From: Boesenbergia rotunda
Taxonomy: Eukaryota > Streptophyta > Magnoliopsida > Zingiberales > Zingiberaceae
Assembly: GCA_024364735.1 (NCBI GenBank)
Contig: JAGFNQ010000299.1
Coordinates: 124,001 to 188,000, forward strand
Length of the DNA stretch: 64,000 nucleotides
Direction of reading: 5' to 3'
Shown here in pieces: positions 22,602 to 33,779 of this stretch. The translations under genes were made by a program, and so were the position numbers. Position 1 is the stretch's first letter. The number at the start of each line of letters is the position of its first letter. Under the pieces are notes generated by a model that was not told the DNA's origin, did no database searches, and was given only the letters and a program-made list of their open reading frames with translations.

Positions 22602-24499
22602 ATGGCAGAGCCGGCGGAACAACCCATTGTCTTGACAAAGGAGGAACTGGATCGCTTGGTGGCCAACGCCGTCAAAGAGGCGCTCGAATAACACCAAATT
22701 GAGCACGCCACCTCACAGCGAGGTGTTTCTATGCGGGAGGAGATCCCCAGAGTCTCCATCCCGGAACATCAGCGAGACTCCCCTGGAGATATTGAGAAGG
22801 CTAACTCGGTAGCCTCTAGCGTACTGAGACATGAAGAGGGACAGAGGAAGAGAGAGGAACCTAAGTCTCCCCTAAGGCTCCCTCTACTCCCTTCTCGTCG
22901 GAGATTGTGGAAGACCCCATACTGAAGCAGTTTCGCGGATCGGGGATTGCCGAATACGACGGGAAGGCAGATCCGGAGGATCATGTATGCAAGTTCGAAA
23001 ATGCGGCGCTCTTCCACCAGTACACCGACGGGGTAAAGTGGCGGGTGTTCTTGAACACCCTATCTGGAGCGGCCCAACGATGGTTCCAGAGGCTGCCCTT
23101 GAGTTCTATCAACTCCTTCATAGAGTTTAGAACCGCCTTCCTCTACCAATTTGTCAGCAACCGTCGTTATTAGAAGACGACATTAAACTTGTTTGCTCTC
23201 AAACAAAAACCGAAGGAACCACTCAAGGAGTACATCGAGCGGTTCAATCAGGTGGCACAGGATGTGCCAACAGCGACGTCGGAGATCCTCGTTAGTGTCT
23301 GCACTCGGGGGCTTGCGGAAGGGGATTTCTTCAGATCTCTGGTAAAGAAGTCACCCACCAGTTTTGACGACTTGCTAGGGCGCTTTGTCAAACACGTCAA
23401 TGTGGAGGAGGTGCAGTTCGCCCGTCGTAAGGAACCAGCCGGAGTCCCCCCTCAAGTTGTTACCCGGTCCGAGAGGAGGGAACCCCCGGCCCCAGCCCGA
23501 GGAAAAGACCTTCACATAGGGAAGGACTAGTGGGTTGGCAGGCGAAAGCTGGTCGAGACAGTGGACACCGAGCAGCCGGCGCCACTGATGAAGTACTGCA
23601 GTTTCTATGGCAGTACGACACACTCTGCCGAGGAGTGTCATGCTTTGAAGAAAAAAATTGAGTGAAGAGGCAGACCCCAAACCTCGGAAGAAGTGGAAGA
23701 AGACGGGGTATCACCGAAATTCCCCTTGGCGAAGTTTTTCTCCCAGACGGAGGCAGTCGAGAGAGAACGAGACCCGACACCGGTCCCGATCTCGGTCTAG
23801 GGGAAGGAGTCGGGGGCCAACACCCCGCAGATCTCCCTCCTTGGAAAGAGACTCTCGGAAGGGCAAGGCGCCTGCACGTGGCCTGCCCTCTGGACATGTG
23901 GGAGTTATCTCCAGAGGACCCATTGGGGGAGATTCCCATCGAGCCAGGAAATCCAACACCCGACATCTGGAGAACTATGCAATTGGGACGAGTCGGAGCC
24001 AGGATCGTGGCCCTACAATCTCGTTCGGCCCCGAAGACTTGGAAGAGGTGGAAGCTCCCCATGAAGACGCCTTGGTGATCCTTGCCCGCATCGCCAACTA
24101 TGAGGTCAAGCACATTTTCGTGGATACAGGAAGTTCTGATGCAGATCAACGAGAATGAACTACTTTCGGTCTCAACCCCGCTGTTCGGCTTCACCGGGTA
24201 TCAAGTACAACCGATAGGGCAAATCACCCTATCGCTATCGTTGGGTAGCGACGTGCTCGAGAGGATGAGGAGGGCACCCTTCTTGATCGTGGACGCTCCC
24301 TCATCCTACAACGCCATCTTGGGCCGCCCGGCGCTCAGTGTCTTCTATGCGGTGGTCTCTGTCTACCACCAGAAGATAAAATTCCCGATTGACGACCGAG
24401 TGACTGAAGTCAAAGGGGACCAATTGGTGTCTCGGCGATGGTACAGTGGGGAAGTCAGAGCGGAGTCCCGGAAGAACCCGAGGGCGCAGGAAGACTAAC
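22602..24499 (+). pseudogene. Ty3-gypsy gag-protease remnant
   Basis: ATG at 22602 opens MAEPAEQPIVLTKEELDRL, with an in-frame TAA at 22689. After a frameshift, 22907-23173 and 23189-23530 carry a Retrotrans_gag-type domain (EYDGKADPEDHV, GAAQRWFQRLP, KEYIERFNQ, KYIN-like VKHVNVEE). A zinc-knuckle-like CSFYGSTTHSAEEC lies near 23600, then an Arg/Ser-rich linker. A protease-like domain with VDTGSSDA (about 24122) and a VSTPLFGFTGYQV to AILGRPALS stretch ends at about 24400. Stops and frame changes break it into at least four pieces. The open minus-strand reading at 23460-24194 is a shadow. Confidence 0.85.
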
Positions 24500-24689
24500 C
24501 AGAGGAAGCGGCCATGCACAGAAGGACAGGAACGAAAGGCTCACAAAGCTAGAGCAAGCCAACTGTCTCCAGTCTGGTCACCCCCGGTAAGATGTGTGTC
24601 GCATACTATGTACTTACCTATGTGTTCTTGCTGCCTTGCAGTAAATTCGTGAAATAAAGAAACATGCCCTCACACAAGTACCAGTACGT

Positions 24690-25772
24690 CAAACAAAAAC
24701 CCTAATACCTCGCGGTGCTACGGATGTCCGGGGTGCTTAAGCTTAGTCTAGGTGCTACGTATACCCAACTAAGAAATGAAAACCCTAATACCTCGTGGTG
24801 CTGCGGATGTCCGGGGTACTTAGGGTTGGTCTAGCTGCTACATACTCTCAACCAAGAAACCAAAACCCTAATACCTCGTGGTGCTGCAGATGCCCGAGGT
24901 ACTTAGGCTTGATCTGGATGCTACGGATACCCAACCAAGAAATCAAAACCCTAATACCTCGCGGTGCTGCGGATGCCTGGGGTACTTAGGCTTGGTCTGG
25001 GAGCTACGGATGCCCAACCAAGAAATCAAAACCCTAATATCTCACGGTGTTGCGGATGCCCGGGGTACTTAGGCTTGGTCTGGGTGCTACGGACTCCCAA
25101 CCAAGAAACCGAAACCCTAATGCCTCACAGTACTGCGGATGCCCGGGGTACTTAGGCTTGGTCTAGGTACTACGGATGCCCAACCAAGAAATCAAAACCC
25201 TAATACCTCGCGGTGCTGTGGATGCTCGAAGTATTTAGGCTTGTTCTGGGTGCTACGGACTCCCAACCAAGAAACCAAAACCCTAATACCTCGCGGTACT
25301 GCGGATGCCCAGGGTACTTAGGCTTGGTCTGATTGCTACGGACACCCAACCAAGAAACTAAAACCCTAATACCTCGCGGTGCTACAGATGCCCAAGGGAC
25401 TTAGGCTTGGTCTGGGTGCTACATATGCCTAACCAAGAAATCAAAACTCTAATACCTCGCAGTGTTGCGGATGCCCGGGGTACTTAGGCTTGGTCTGGGT
25501 ACTACGGATGCCCAACCAAGAAATCAAAATCCTAATACCTCGCGGTGCTACGGATGCCCGGGGTACTTTGGCTTGGTTTAGGGTGCTACGGACTCCCAAC
25601 CAAGAAACCGAAACCCTAATACCTCGCGGTGCTGCGGATGCCTGAGGTACTTAGGCTTAGTCTGGGTGTTACAGACGCCTGACCAAGAAATAGAATCCCC
25701 AATACCCCGTAGTGCTGCGGGTGCCCGGGGTACTCAGGCTTGGTCTGGGCTAGGTGCGCCCGATATCCAACC
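24690..25772 (+). repeat. Tandem array, 13 copies of an 83-bp unit
   Basis: The anchor CCTAATACCTCG or a variant falls at 24701, 24784, 24867, 24950, 25033, 25116, 25199, 25282, 25365, 25448, 25531, 25615 and about 25698. The spacing is 83 bases each time, once 84. Each unit contains GGTACTTAGGCTTGGTCT and GCTACGGAT-type words and an AACCAAGAAA tail. Copies differ mainly by single substitutions. It lies downstream of the protease remnant, where Tat-group elements often carry tandem repeats. Confidence 0.93.
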
Positions 25773-27202
25773 AAGATCTACACATCCCCTACTTGGGAAC
25801 TAGAGGAGGCTCGAGGACAGGAGGTTAATACACATAACCTACTTGGCATGAAACAAGCATCCTCAGGCATGGTAAAACTAGCAGAATATCTGGTTATTGC
25901 TCGTAGCGCTTACATAACGGAGATAACAAGTGTTTTCCTTCATCTTTACGGAAAATACATTGACAATGATATCTCAAAAGAAATACAAAGAATAGGGGAT
26001 ACAATCAATGGATCTAGTAGAGGAGATCACTCCTTTTCCCGGGTTCTTCCCTATCGCTTCCACATCGCCGCATAGTCACGTAGCCCGGAACAAAGGGGAA
26101 GAGAAGGGGAAGCAGCAGCTGCAACTTCTCCTCGGATGACATACTACTCCAGGCCCGATTTATGTCCGATGCCCAAAACTCGGGAACCGGGCGATCAGGT
26201 GGAGGAGAGCAACCGGGGAGGGGCAGAAGATGAACCACCAGGAGATGCTCTCAGGTGAAACAAATGATATCATCTTTGTCATGCTCCCCGGTGAAGCACG
26301 TAAGGTCTCTTCCGGACTCTCCGGTGAAACATATGGTTCCATCCCCGCCGTGCTCTCCCGGGAATTTCGTAGGGGACTCTGGGAGTGCCTGACTCAGCCT
26401 AGACAGACGGGACTTCGCACCCCGTTGGGCGGTGAACCTTCTCCCTTGCTGGGTTTCCCTCCAGGCTGCAACCTCTTTTTCCTTTCTGGAACGTGAGAAT
26501 GGGAAGGAGAGATGGACGGGAATGAACACATTGGCCTCCCACCTTTATAGAGGGGGCTGCCCAGCCGCATTTAATGCAGGCACGACGCTGGAGCAGTAAT
26601 AGACACCAATCCTGAAGCGTCGCATAGATTGGTATGCCTCTGTGGTGCCTGGGAACTCGCAATCTTTTATGGGTCAATTCAATGGATTGCTTGGGGGCCG
26701 GAGACGAAGGTTCAGAGACCGCAAACACTCCCTAGAGAAAGGAGTCGACATGGGTCCCACAGAAGAATAGCCGTGGGCTTGGTACTTGGGCTTGCGGGGT
26801 TAGCTTGGGGAGATTCGTACCCAGGATCAAACCTGAAAAACCTCTGAAGATGTTTGACGTCACAGAAGGGGATGGGTCCCTAGGACCAACCCAATGGGGA
26901 TGCAGGGGATGAGCAGTGACTCCCTGACTCCCTTATCCTAGGGGCGGAGAGGGAATGTCTATCCTTCAAGAAAGTGGATCTGCTGTCTTGCTCCTGTAGT
27001 CAAGGAAAAATACTGATCCTTCTACTCTCTGAGCCCTTGAGACGAAGACGAATGATATAGGGGGCCAAACGCAAAAGGATGCACAGGACAGTAAGGCAAA
27101 CAAAGATTGCCATTATAATCAAAATGGGTACATCGGGGCCAAGCTCCCGGGTAACAAATAATCCTACAACTCTTTGTCCTCGGGAGGAAGCTCTTCCCAA
27201 AC
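25773..27202 (-). other. GC-rich block, possibly a reverse-oriented LTR
   Basis: No coding domain recognised. On the minus strand a CTCTATAAAGGTGGG box near 26546-26560 followed by a C/T-rich leader looks like an LTR promoter. Three near-repeats built on TCTCCGGTGAA or CTCAGGTGAAACA lie at 26248-26335. Both ends are undefined. Confidence 0.35.
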
Positions 27203-27900
27203 TTAGCCGATGCTCATGAAGCCTAGGTAGGCATCCGGAGGCAAAAGTTGGGCTTTCTTCAGCTGGTCGACGACCTTGTGGAAGTCTTACTTCAAACGCT
27301 TCATTACCTGGCCGGCAATGATGTCACCAAACTCATCCGACTCTAGGTACTTAGCCTTGAAGTCTGCCTCGGCCTCTTTCATGCGGGAAGCCTCAACAGC
27401 CTGAAAGTTGCGCACGTCAGCCTCAGCAGCCTCCTTGGCACGCTTTAGCTGCTCCATCTCTGCAGCCATTTTGTCTTGGTCTGTTAGAGCTTCCTTGAGT
27501 CTGTCCGAGATGGCCCACACGTCCGACTGTGCCTAGGCCAGATCTTCCTCGAAGTTAAACAGGCGATCAACCACCATCATGAAGTCGGACTCCTTCTGGG
27601 TGAGCTGGCGCGTTTGGTCTTTTACACGTTCAGTTGACCTCCCGGCCGAGGCCCCAGAAGGCGGATATCGCCCGACAACTTCTTCTCCTTCGCTTGAAGC
27701 TGGTCCCGCTCCCGAGTCACCCGGAGCAGGTCGTTGGTGACGGCCACAGCCTTCTCGGACGCCAAACGTTCCCGGTGCCTGGAACTTTGGAGAGAGGACT
27801 CCATGGCCAGCAAGGTGTCCAACTGATGCTCCACCTTCGCGCAGAGAGCTCTGCTGATCCCCGCTTGCAACAGTCCCGCTCTATGCTCGTGGTCAGCCAT
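27203..27900 (-). pseudogene. Antisense coiled-coil ORF of a Tat-like gypsy element, broken
   Basis: Minus-strand pieces 27900-27622 and 27520-27287 lie in different frames. After a TAA at 27287-27289 the second frame continues DFHKVVDQLKKAQLLPPDAY and ends at 27203. The content is Ala/Glu/Lys/Leu-rich heptad-like coiled coil (MAAEMEQLKRAKEAAEADV, ASRMKEAEADFKAKYLES) and then a conserved-looking DEFGDIIAGQVMKRLK. Tat-group elements carry an extra ORF of unknown function on the opposite strand to gag-pol, and this resembles it. It could alternatively be the gag-like end of a reverse-oriented element. Confidence 0.6.
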
Positions 27901-28539
27901 GGCCAGCTGTCAAGCAATCTTCATCCGCCTATCATTGCACCAAGGAGTTATAGAGCATACAAGAAAATAACCTCCTATATATCGGGAACACACCCCTTTA
28001 AAAGGGACTCACGGAGGGTGGTGAGAGGCCTTGCTAATATGAAAATAATCTCCTAGGTCCAATGTAGGTCTGATATCATTTATATTAGGCCTATAGGGTT
28101 AGAGTTTAATTGATTTTTCTGATGACATGTTAACATCTCCGAAGAAATAGATGTCTTTACGACAATGAATGAATCATCAGAATTCACCTTACTGATTTTT
28201 TGAATAAATTTAAAAATTATCTTCTCTGTATTTTTCTATTTTTGTCTTGGCTTCTTATTCTCATCCCTCTCTCTTTCTAATGTTATCTCTACGATATGAT
28301 AATTGAAATCAAAGTCATATCATCAATGAGAAGTCTGAATCTTCAGAATAAATCATAAACCTATATTCTAATGTTTTGTTCTTTAATAGCATGTTTAATT
28401 GATGATTTTTTGACATATCATTTGACTAAATTAACATGGTGAGTTACCGTAAGAAGAAAAATTTATATAATGTTTACCTGATTTAAAGTCATCTATTTTT
28501 TTAAATGAACTATTTTTTTCCTGGTTCAGTTCCTCCTAC

Positions 28540-28695
28540 TCTTCATTAAATTATCATTTCTCTTTTGAAAAAAGAAATATAATAATTATAGCATGACTAC
28601 AATTAAAGAAGAAAGATTGCAAAACATAATCTCCTACCTCTTCATTAAATTATCATTTCTCTTTTGAAAGAAGAAATATAATAATTATAGCATGA
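28540..28695. repeat. Direct duplication, about 62 bases at 93-base spacing
   Basis: CTTCATTAAATTATCATTTC with the following AGAAATATAATAATTATAGC occurs at about 28543 and again at about 28636 with one or two mismatches. Confidence 0.85.
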
Positions 28696-28794
28696 TTACA
28701 AAGATTGCAAAAAATAATCATAGAATTGCAGTAAAATATTAACACAAAATATGTAAAGGATAGTATAAGAGAAAATATAACTTTTAGAATAGAG

Positions 28795-28915
28795 ATGAAT
28801 CATATCAGGTCCAATGAATATCAGGTCCACATTGGACCTGATATGAATAAATATCAAGCTTGCATTGGGCCTGATATGAAAAAATATCAGGCCCAATATG
28901 AACTTGATATTAATA
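28795..28915. repeat. Short palindromic repeats around ATATCAGGTCCAAT
   Basis: ATATCAGGTCC or ATATCAGGCCC and the reverse words GGACCTGATAT or GGGCCTGATAT alternate five to six times. They form several overlapping hairpins. Confidence 0.75.
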
Positions 28916-30387
28916 GGTTTATCTTAATTTTCCATGTTAGGTATGCATATGTGCATCCAAAAGAGAGAGAAAAGAGAAGAGTGGAAAGATTAAAAAAGAG
29001 AAGTTGCATGCTTATGAGAAGAAAAATCATTAAATATACCCTTCTTTTAGTCCATTCATAAATCTGAGTAATTATTTAGCCGAAGAGTGGATGGTCAGAT
29101 AAATGACAAGAGATATGTGACAAAGACTCCATTTTCAATTGCATCTATATAATCTTCATGTGTTATGTTTTTGTCATCCCAACTTAAGCACCAACAGAAA
29201 TAATCCAATAATCCATAGACTGTACCATACAAGATCAGCTACTTAGATCATATCTCTCCATTAAACTCTATAATATATTCATATCTTTCAAATCGATCAT
29301 CATTGAGGGTTAAGGCTTTGATAGGGTTTTTTTTATCTTTGGTCTCCTTCTCTTATGCAGATCTTTAACTCTAATTTACTAATGTTATTTTAGTCTATTA
29401 ATCATATTTGAACATATCCATATCATTGTAACTTTTTTTCCCATTCTAGTATTAATTGGAGCTCTACCAAATTTCATGTGGATAGTACTATGTTTTGTTA
29501 ATTTTACTTTCTCTTGCAACTCCACACATCTTAGTATTCTCATTCCTGTTATTATGCTATTTTGCATTATCTTTTATTTCCAATGCTCTCACTCAAATCT
29601 ACGATTCATAAAAGATTATACTTTTATTTTCCATTTAGCCTTTGAACACGCAAAACATGACTCTAAACATTCTTATCCAATTAACATTATCTTATTAATG
29701 ATATCCATTGTCAAATTCTCGAGCCGGGCTAATCCCTATTCACTCACAATGACTAGGGGAATCCTCACAAATTTCTTCTCCACTTATTTATATGCTTAAA
29801 CTTTGTGAGCGGCCTTGCCTAACTTGGGTTGACAATTCAAGGCAAACATTCATTCACTTGACAAGATGATCATACGGTCTCTCGAGGACTCGTCCCAACA
29901 CACCTAACATGATGTTCAATTCTCACTCACAGTCAACCCATTTTGATATATCATTATTGTTGAATTATAGGTCTAAGATATTGAAAGCTCTTTCCCAGAA
30001 TGGCTGTGTACCAATTCATCTTTACTATTTACTCACTTCTTTTCTTATTGTTGATGTCATATTTCACACACATATTATGATCAATATGTTCTTCCAGTAC
30101 TAATTTAAAAAAAAAAATTAGAGTTTTAGAATTGATTGTTGTTGTCACCTGCAATTATGGATAGTCATTTGTTACATCCCTAGTAGTCTAAACTAGTATT
30201 TGTATTATCATGCTTCCTAATCACACGTATATAATCATTTGATATTCCAAAACTTTCTGGCGCACTCTATTCATTTTTCTCACCAGTGTTTAATGCTAGC
30301 TACGTTCATAATATTTCATCACAGTACCCATCTTCTCTTGGCACTTGGTATTTATTACAATTTTCTATTTATGATCCAAATTAACAG

Positions 30388-32230
30388 AAATCAGTGAAGT
30401 CAAAGCATCCTCAACTTCATTATGAGTCGAAAGTGTATATGCTTCTCCAAGGAGGAAGTAAGCTATTGACCTGTAATTATGATTCTATTTTTGTTGGCTT
30501 GGTTGGTGCACAACGATTATCATTCTATTCATTCATATATAGCTGGAGTTCCCCAATTGCAATGGTTTGGTGTAGAAGGAGAATACAATGTGATGGTCAT
30601 TGATCTACTTGGCCCTAGTCTTGAAGATTTGTTCTGCTACTGTAACCGGAGGTTCTCACTGAAAACTGTCCTCATGCTCGCTGATCGGTTAGTAAGTGAA
30701 TAGTTACCACATCTGGCCCTCCTTTATTTACATTATATTATAAGAGTTATACTGAACCAATTGCTATCTCAAGTCGACTGTACTTGCATGTATTCATTAT
30801 GCTAATACCGGCAAAGTACTTTAGACAATCTCTTATCTTTTGTCCTAGTTTTTTTACTATAATTTTTATGATGCATTATTTCATTAGACACAATATATGA
30901 TAGTATCTTCACAACCATCGTGTAAACATTGGAACTGGAACAACTGAAAAAAATGAACTTTTGTTTGACTGTGATTTTGATTTTCTGGTTTCTTGATTGG
31001 TATTTCTTTTTTACTCTCAGGTTTACATTATTGACTATGGTCTTGCAAAGAAGTACTGGGATTTTCGAACCCATAAACACATACCGTATAGGTAATAAAA
31101 CCTTGATTGGAATATATTAATTCTCTTGTTTGAATACTAACACCCTTTGCATATTTTTCTTATGTATGGGGTTGGTATCATGCAGTTTTGATAGGATTTA
31201 TATGAAGAGTCTTAGATGAATTCACTTTGTTTAAGTTTGTCAAGTTGATATATTTATATATGTTTCATGTTGGCATTAGCCACTGTAAGGCTATGATTTT
31301 TTCATGAAGTGCTTTCAAGGTCATCAAATGAATATTCCTGCTGAGAATATTCATTGAAAGGCCAAGATTTTTGCAGATTTTCTGTTCATGATTTTTTACC
31401 TCAAGGTATCCACAGCTTACTAAGAAAGAGAAAAAAAATGAAATTTGGAGGAAAATAAATTGGACTTGCTTGTTTGTTTCTTAAAATTATTCAAATCTTG
31501 TCTTTATTCACATATCCAGTTGTTTTAATTCTTGATTCTTTCTTTTTTGGTTCTGTATGGCGTATCCATTTCAGGGAAAATAAGAACCTTACAGGAACAA
31601 CACGATATGCAAGTCTTAATACGCATCTAGGGATTGGTGAGTTTCTTAGACGTTGAATATTGATTCTGGGTATTTTTTTGATATTTAATTCCTTTTTAAG
31701 TTTATTGATCTGAAACGCATCTAGGATACTGGTGATCGATTGTCAGGTGCACTTGCTCGAAGGAATGCTGCAGGCCCGGGTCATCTCAGTGACCATTTGA
31801 AGCACAAATCTCTTAATCACGCATTTATATCAAAGGAAGTTGTAAGTTCTACTCTTTTTTTTTTTTTTTAACTAGGAGAGTTCGAATAAAACATCTATTG
31901 TTGCGGGATTACCCATAATTTTGCATCAAATCTCAGGTTGATTCAGAGAAAATCTATCCATCATCACGCAATGGGAGTTCATCAAGGAGGCTTGCTGTGT
32001 CAAGTACCAGACCTAGTTCCATTGAGCTTAGCCAGGCACATCATGGCAGAACGAGCCATACGTTTTCCAGCAGCAGCTGACCATCCAGTAGTCATCAAAG
32101 ATATCAGCAGCCTGCAGTCGATTTGAAGTTGTCATCCATTTCCTGAACTGCTGCCACAAGAGGAACACACAATGAATCTCTTCTTCACAGCATGGATCTC
32201 CTCTCGATAGGCACCGAGAGGAGGAAGTAA
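30388..32230 (+). pseudogene. Casein kinase I-like protein kinase, exon-depleted pseudogene
   Basis: Six exon remnants keep clean GT-AG borders: 30388-30457, 30543-30691, 31021-31091, 31575-31636, 31747-31841, 31937-32230. They encode KSKHPQLHYESKVYMLLQGG, the hinge and GVEGEYNVMVIDLLGPSLEDL segment, VYIIDYGLAKKYWD (DFG changed to DYG), NKNLTGTTRYASLNTHLG, and the Ser-rich plant CKL tail (ALARRNAAG, SSRNGSSSRR) ending LLSIGTERRK with TAA at 32228. Plant CKI-like kinases phosphorylate Ser/Thr on many targets. Missing are the ATP-binding N-terminus, the exon with the HRDIKPDN catalytic loop, and the C-lobe exons between NTHLG and the tail. Two in-frame TGA codons interrupt the last exon (about 32078 and 32144). 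It cannot make an active kinase. Intact introns show a DNA duplication, not a processed copy. Confidence 0.88.
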
Positions 32231-32801
32231 ATTGCCAAAAAGTAAACCAGAGTTCCTGCCCTGGCCTTTATCTAGCACAAAATATGCTTCAAGTTTCCTC
32301 TACTTCCATGATGATTCCTTGTTCATAGCATCGACATGTAATTAAAAAAGTAGAAACTTTCCAACCAAGAAAACAATAATCAAATCCAAGCTCAATGTCA
32401 GATCTGTCGGGGCAACAACCTGCCTAGGTCCTAAAGGATCCAGTCAGTGACTTGTGAGTTTCTAAGATCACTCTCTTTGGTTCATACATTTTTAGAATCC
32501 AGCTGGTTAAGTCCGATGTCTTCAGTCATTAGAATCAAGTTACATTTTCTTTGTGAAGGGGATATTGTTAGAAATTCAGCCGATGATGCCACATCATTCT
32601 GCCTTGACACTATGCTGTTGTTTATTAATTGATAGTTGCAGTGGCAAAATGCTCTTTTTACTGGAATATCAAACCGCCACAAGTTTCTGCACCTCCTTTA
32701 TAATTGTGATGTCTAGTTTTTTCATTTGCTTCATCAATCTTGTTTTGCCTCCAAGGCAACAAGAAAAAGAAGAAGAAGAGCAGAGAGATCTCAATTGATC
32801 C

Positions 32802-33045
32802 GCCTTGATGAGATGCATCAGGTTAGTGACATATTTGGTGCCTTTTTCTCTCTAGATTCCCTTGATCAAAGTTTACTTCATTGTAATATCTATATTGTTT
32901 AGTTCAAAGTTGGCTCCTTTCAAACGCCTCAATGAGATACATCAGGTTAGTGACATATTTGGTGCCTTTTCTATCTAGAATCCTTGGTTGAAGTTCTTTA
33001 GTAAAATCTACATTGTTTTAGTTCAATGTTGGCTCCTTTTTCTTT
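32802..33045. repeat. Tandem duplication of about 124 bases
   Basis: Text beginning CGCCTTGATGAGATGCATC at 32802 recurs as CGCCTCAATGAGATACATC at about 32926, both followed by AGGTTAGTGACATATTTGG. It is downstream of the kinase pseudogene. No gene recognised in 32231-33394. Confidence 0.85.
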
Positions 33046-33394
33046 CCCTTTTCTGAGCATTTTTCTTTAGAGATTCAAGCCTTTCTGTATCTTCTGAACT
33101 CATCGGTGTTATCCAACCGCATTGCAGCATTGTTTCTGAAACATGGAAAACATTGGTATTTGTTCTTTCCAGAATTGCAGTGGGACATGGATGAAACTTT
33201 TAAGGTAGTTCATACTTAAATGAGTTTGCAAGTTTTAGGACAACTTTTATTCTTGTTCTTTGTTCTGGCCCCAGAAGAAACACCAAAGGCTTTTGCTTTG
33301 GACTATCTTGTGTTTTTTTGGAACTGGTAGAATCCTGGTCAGTGAAATATAAATTTAACAAATGAAGATGGTAAAAATCGATTCGTTCATCTCA

Positions 33395-33545
33395 GCACCC
33401 CCGTTAACCCGTCTTATTGTCAACACGAATGAGGTAAATCACGGGAATTATTAGTCCGGATACATACTGATTTTGTCAAGATTTGACATTTAGATCGTAA
33501 GATGACAATACCTACATATTAATCATCAGTCTACCATGTGGGAAC
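33395..33545 (-). repeat. SINE-like dispersed repeat, copy 2
   Basis: It shares with 20490-20665 the ordered words CCCGTC, GTAAATCACGGGA, TAGTCCGGAT, TTTTGTCAAGATTTGAC and TTAATCATCAGTC. It is more degenerate than copy 1. Confidence 0.65.
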
Positions 33546-33779
33546 ATAAATTTCACAAATGAAGCATCATCAGTTGTATACTCCAGGTATATGAAATTTT
33601 AAATGGCTCTTTGCGGATCTAGCAGAGTAATAACAAGAACAATATGTTTTATGCTAACTTCATGCGTCATGGAATTACAATTTTGATGTTCTCAAAACAC
33701 ATGTAATGTTTGGTTAATATACGACCCCATTTATTTCGGTTTGGGTTAGCTTATTATGTTTGGTTAATCTAGGGCTCCT

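Larger units (their letters stand above)
21867..28060 (+). mobile_element. Decayed Ty3-gypsy region (Tat-like), boundaries uncertain
   Basis: Order: LTR-like leader, primer-site-like motif, gag, protease remnant, 83-bp tandem array, LTR-like GC-rich block, antisense coiled-coil ORF. No integrase, reverse transcriptase or RNase H is recognisable. Gag type, protease type and a second ORF on the opposite strand fit the Tat/Retand/Ogre group. No LTR pair or target-site duplication was found, so the right part (25790-28060) could be a separate reverse-oriented element. Confidence 0.65.
28061..30387. other. AT-rich spacer with small local duplications, no gene recognised
   Basis: No coding domain or RNA gene seen. 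Two local repeats are listed separately (28540-28695, 28795-28915). Open stretches such as 29476-29799 show no family features. The region precedes the first surviving kinase exon, but no upstream kinase exons were found in it. Confidence 0.5.

Noticed and set aside
23460..24194. 244-residue minus-strand open frame opposite gypsy gag-protease
   Set aside because: Shadow of GC-rich coding sequence on the other strand; no domain features.
24690..25772. Array that could be mistaken for a CRISPR locus
   Set aside because: The 83-bp units repeat end to end with no unique spacers, in a plant retrotransposon context.
25740..26075. 111-residue plus-strand frame after the tandem array
   Set aside because: No motif recognised and composition typical of repeat-derived readings.
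29476..29799. 107-residue hydrophobic plus-strand frame
   Set aside because: AT-rich sequence yields Phe/Ile/Leu-rich readings by chance; no conserved blocks seen.
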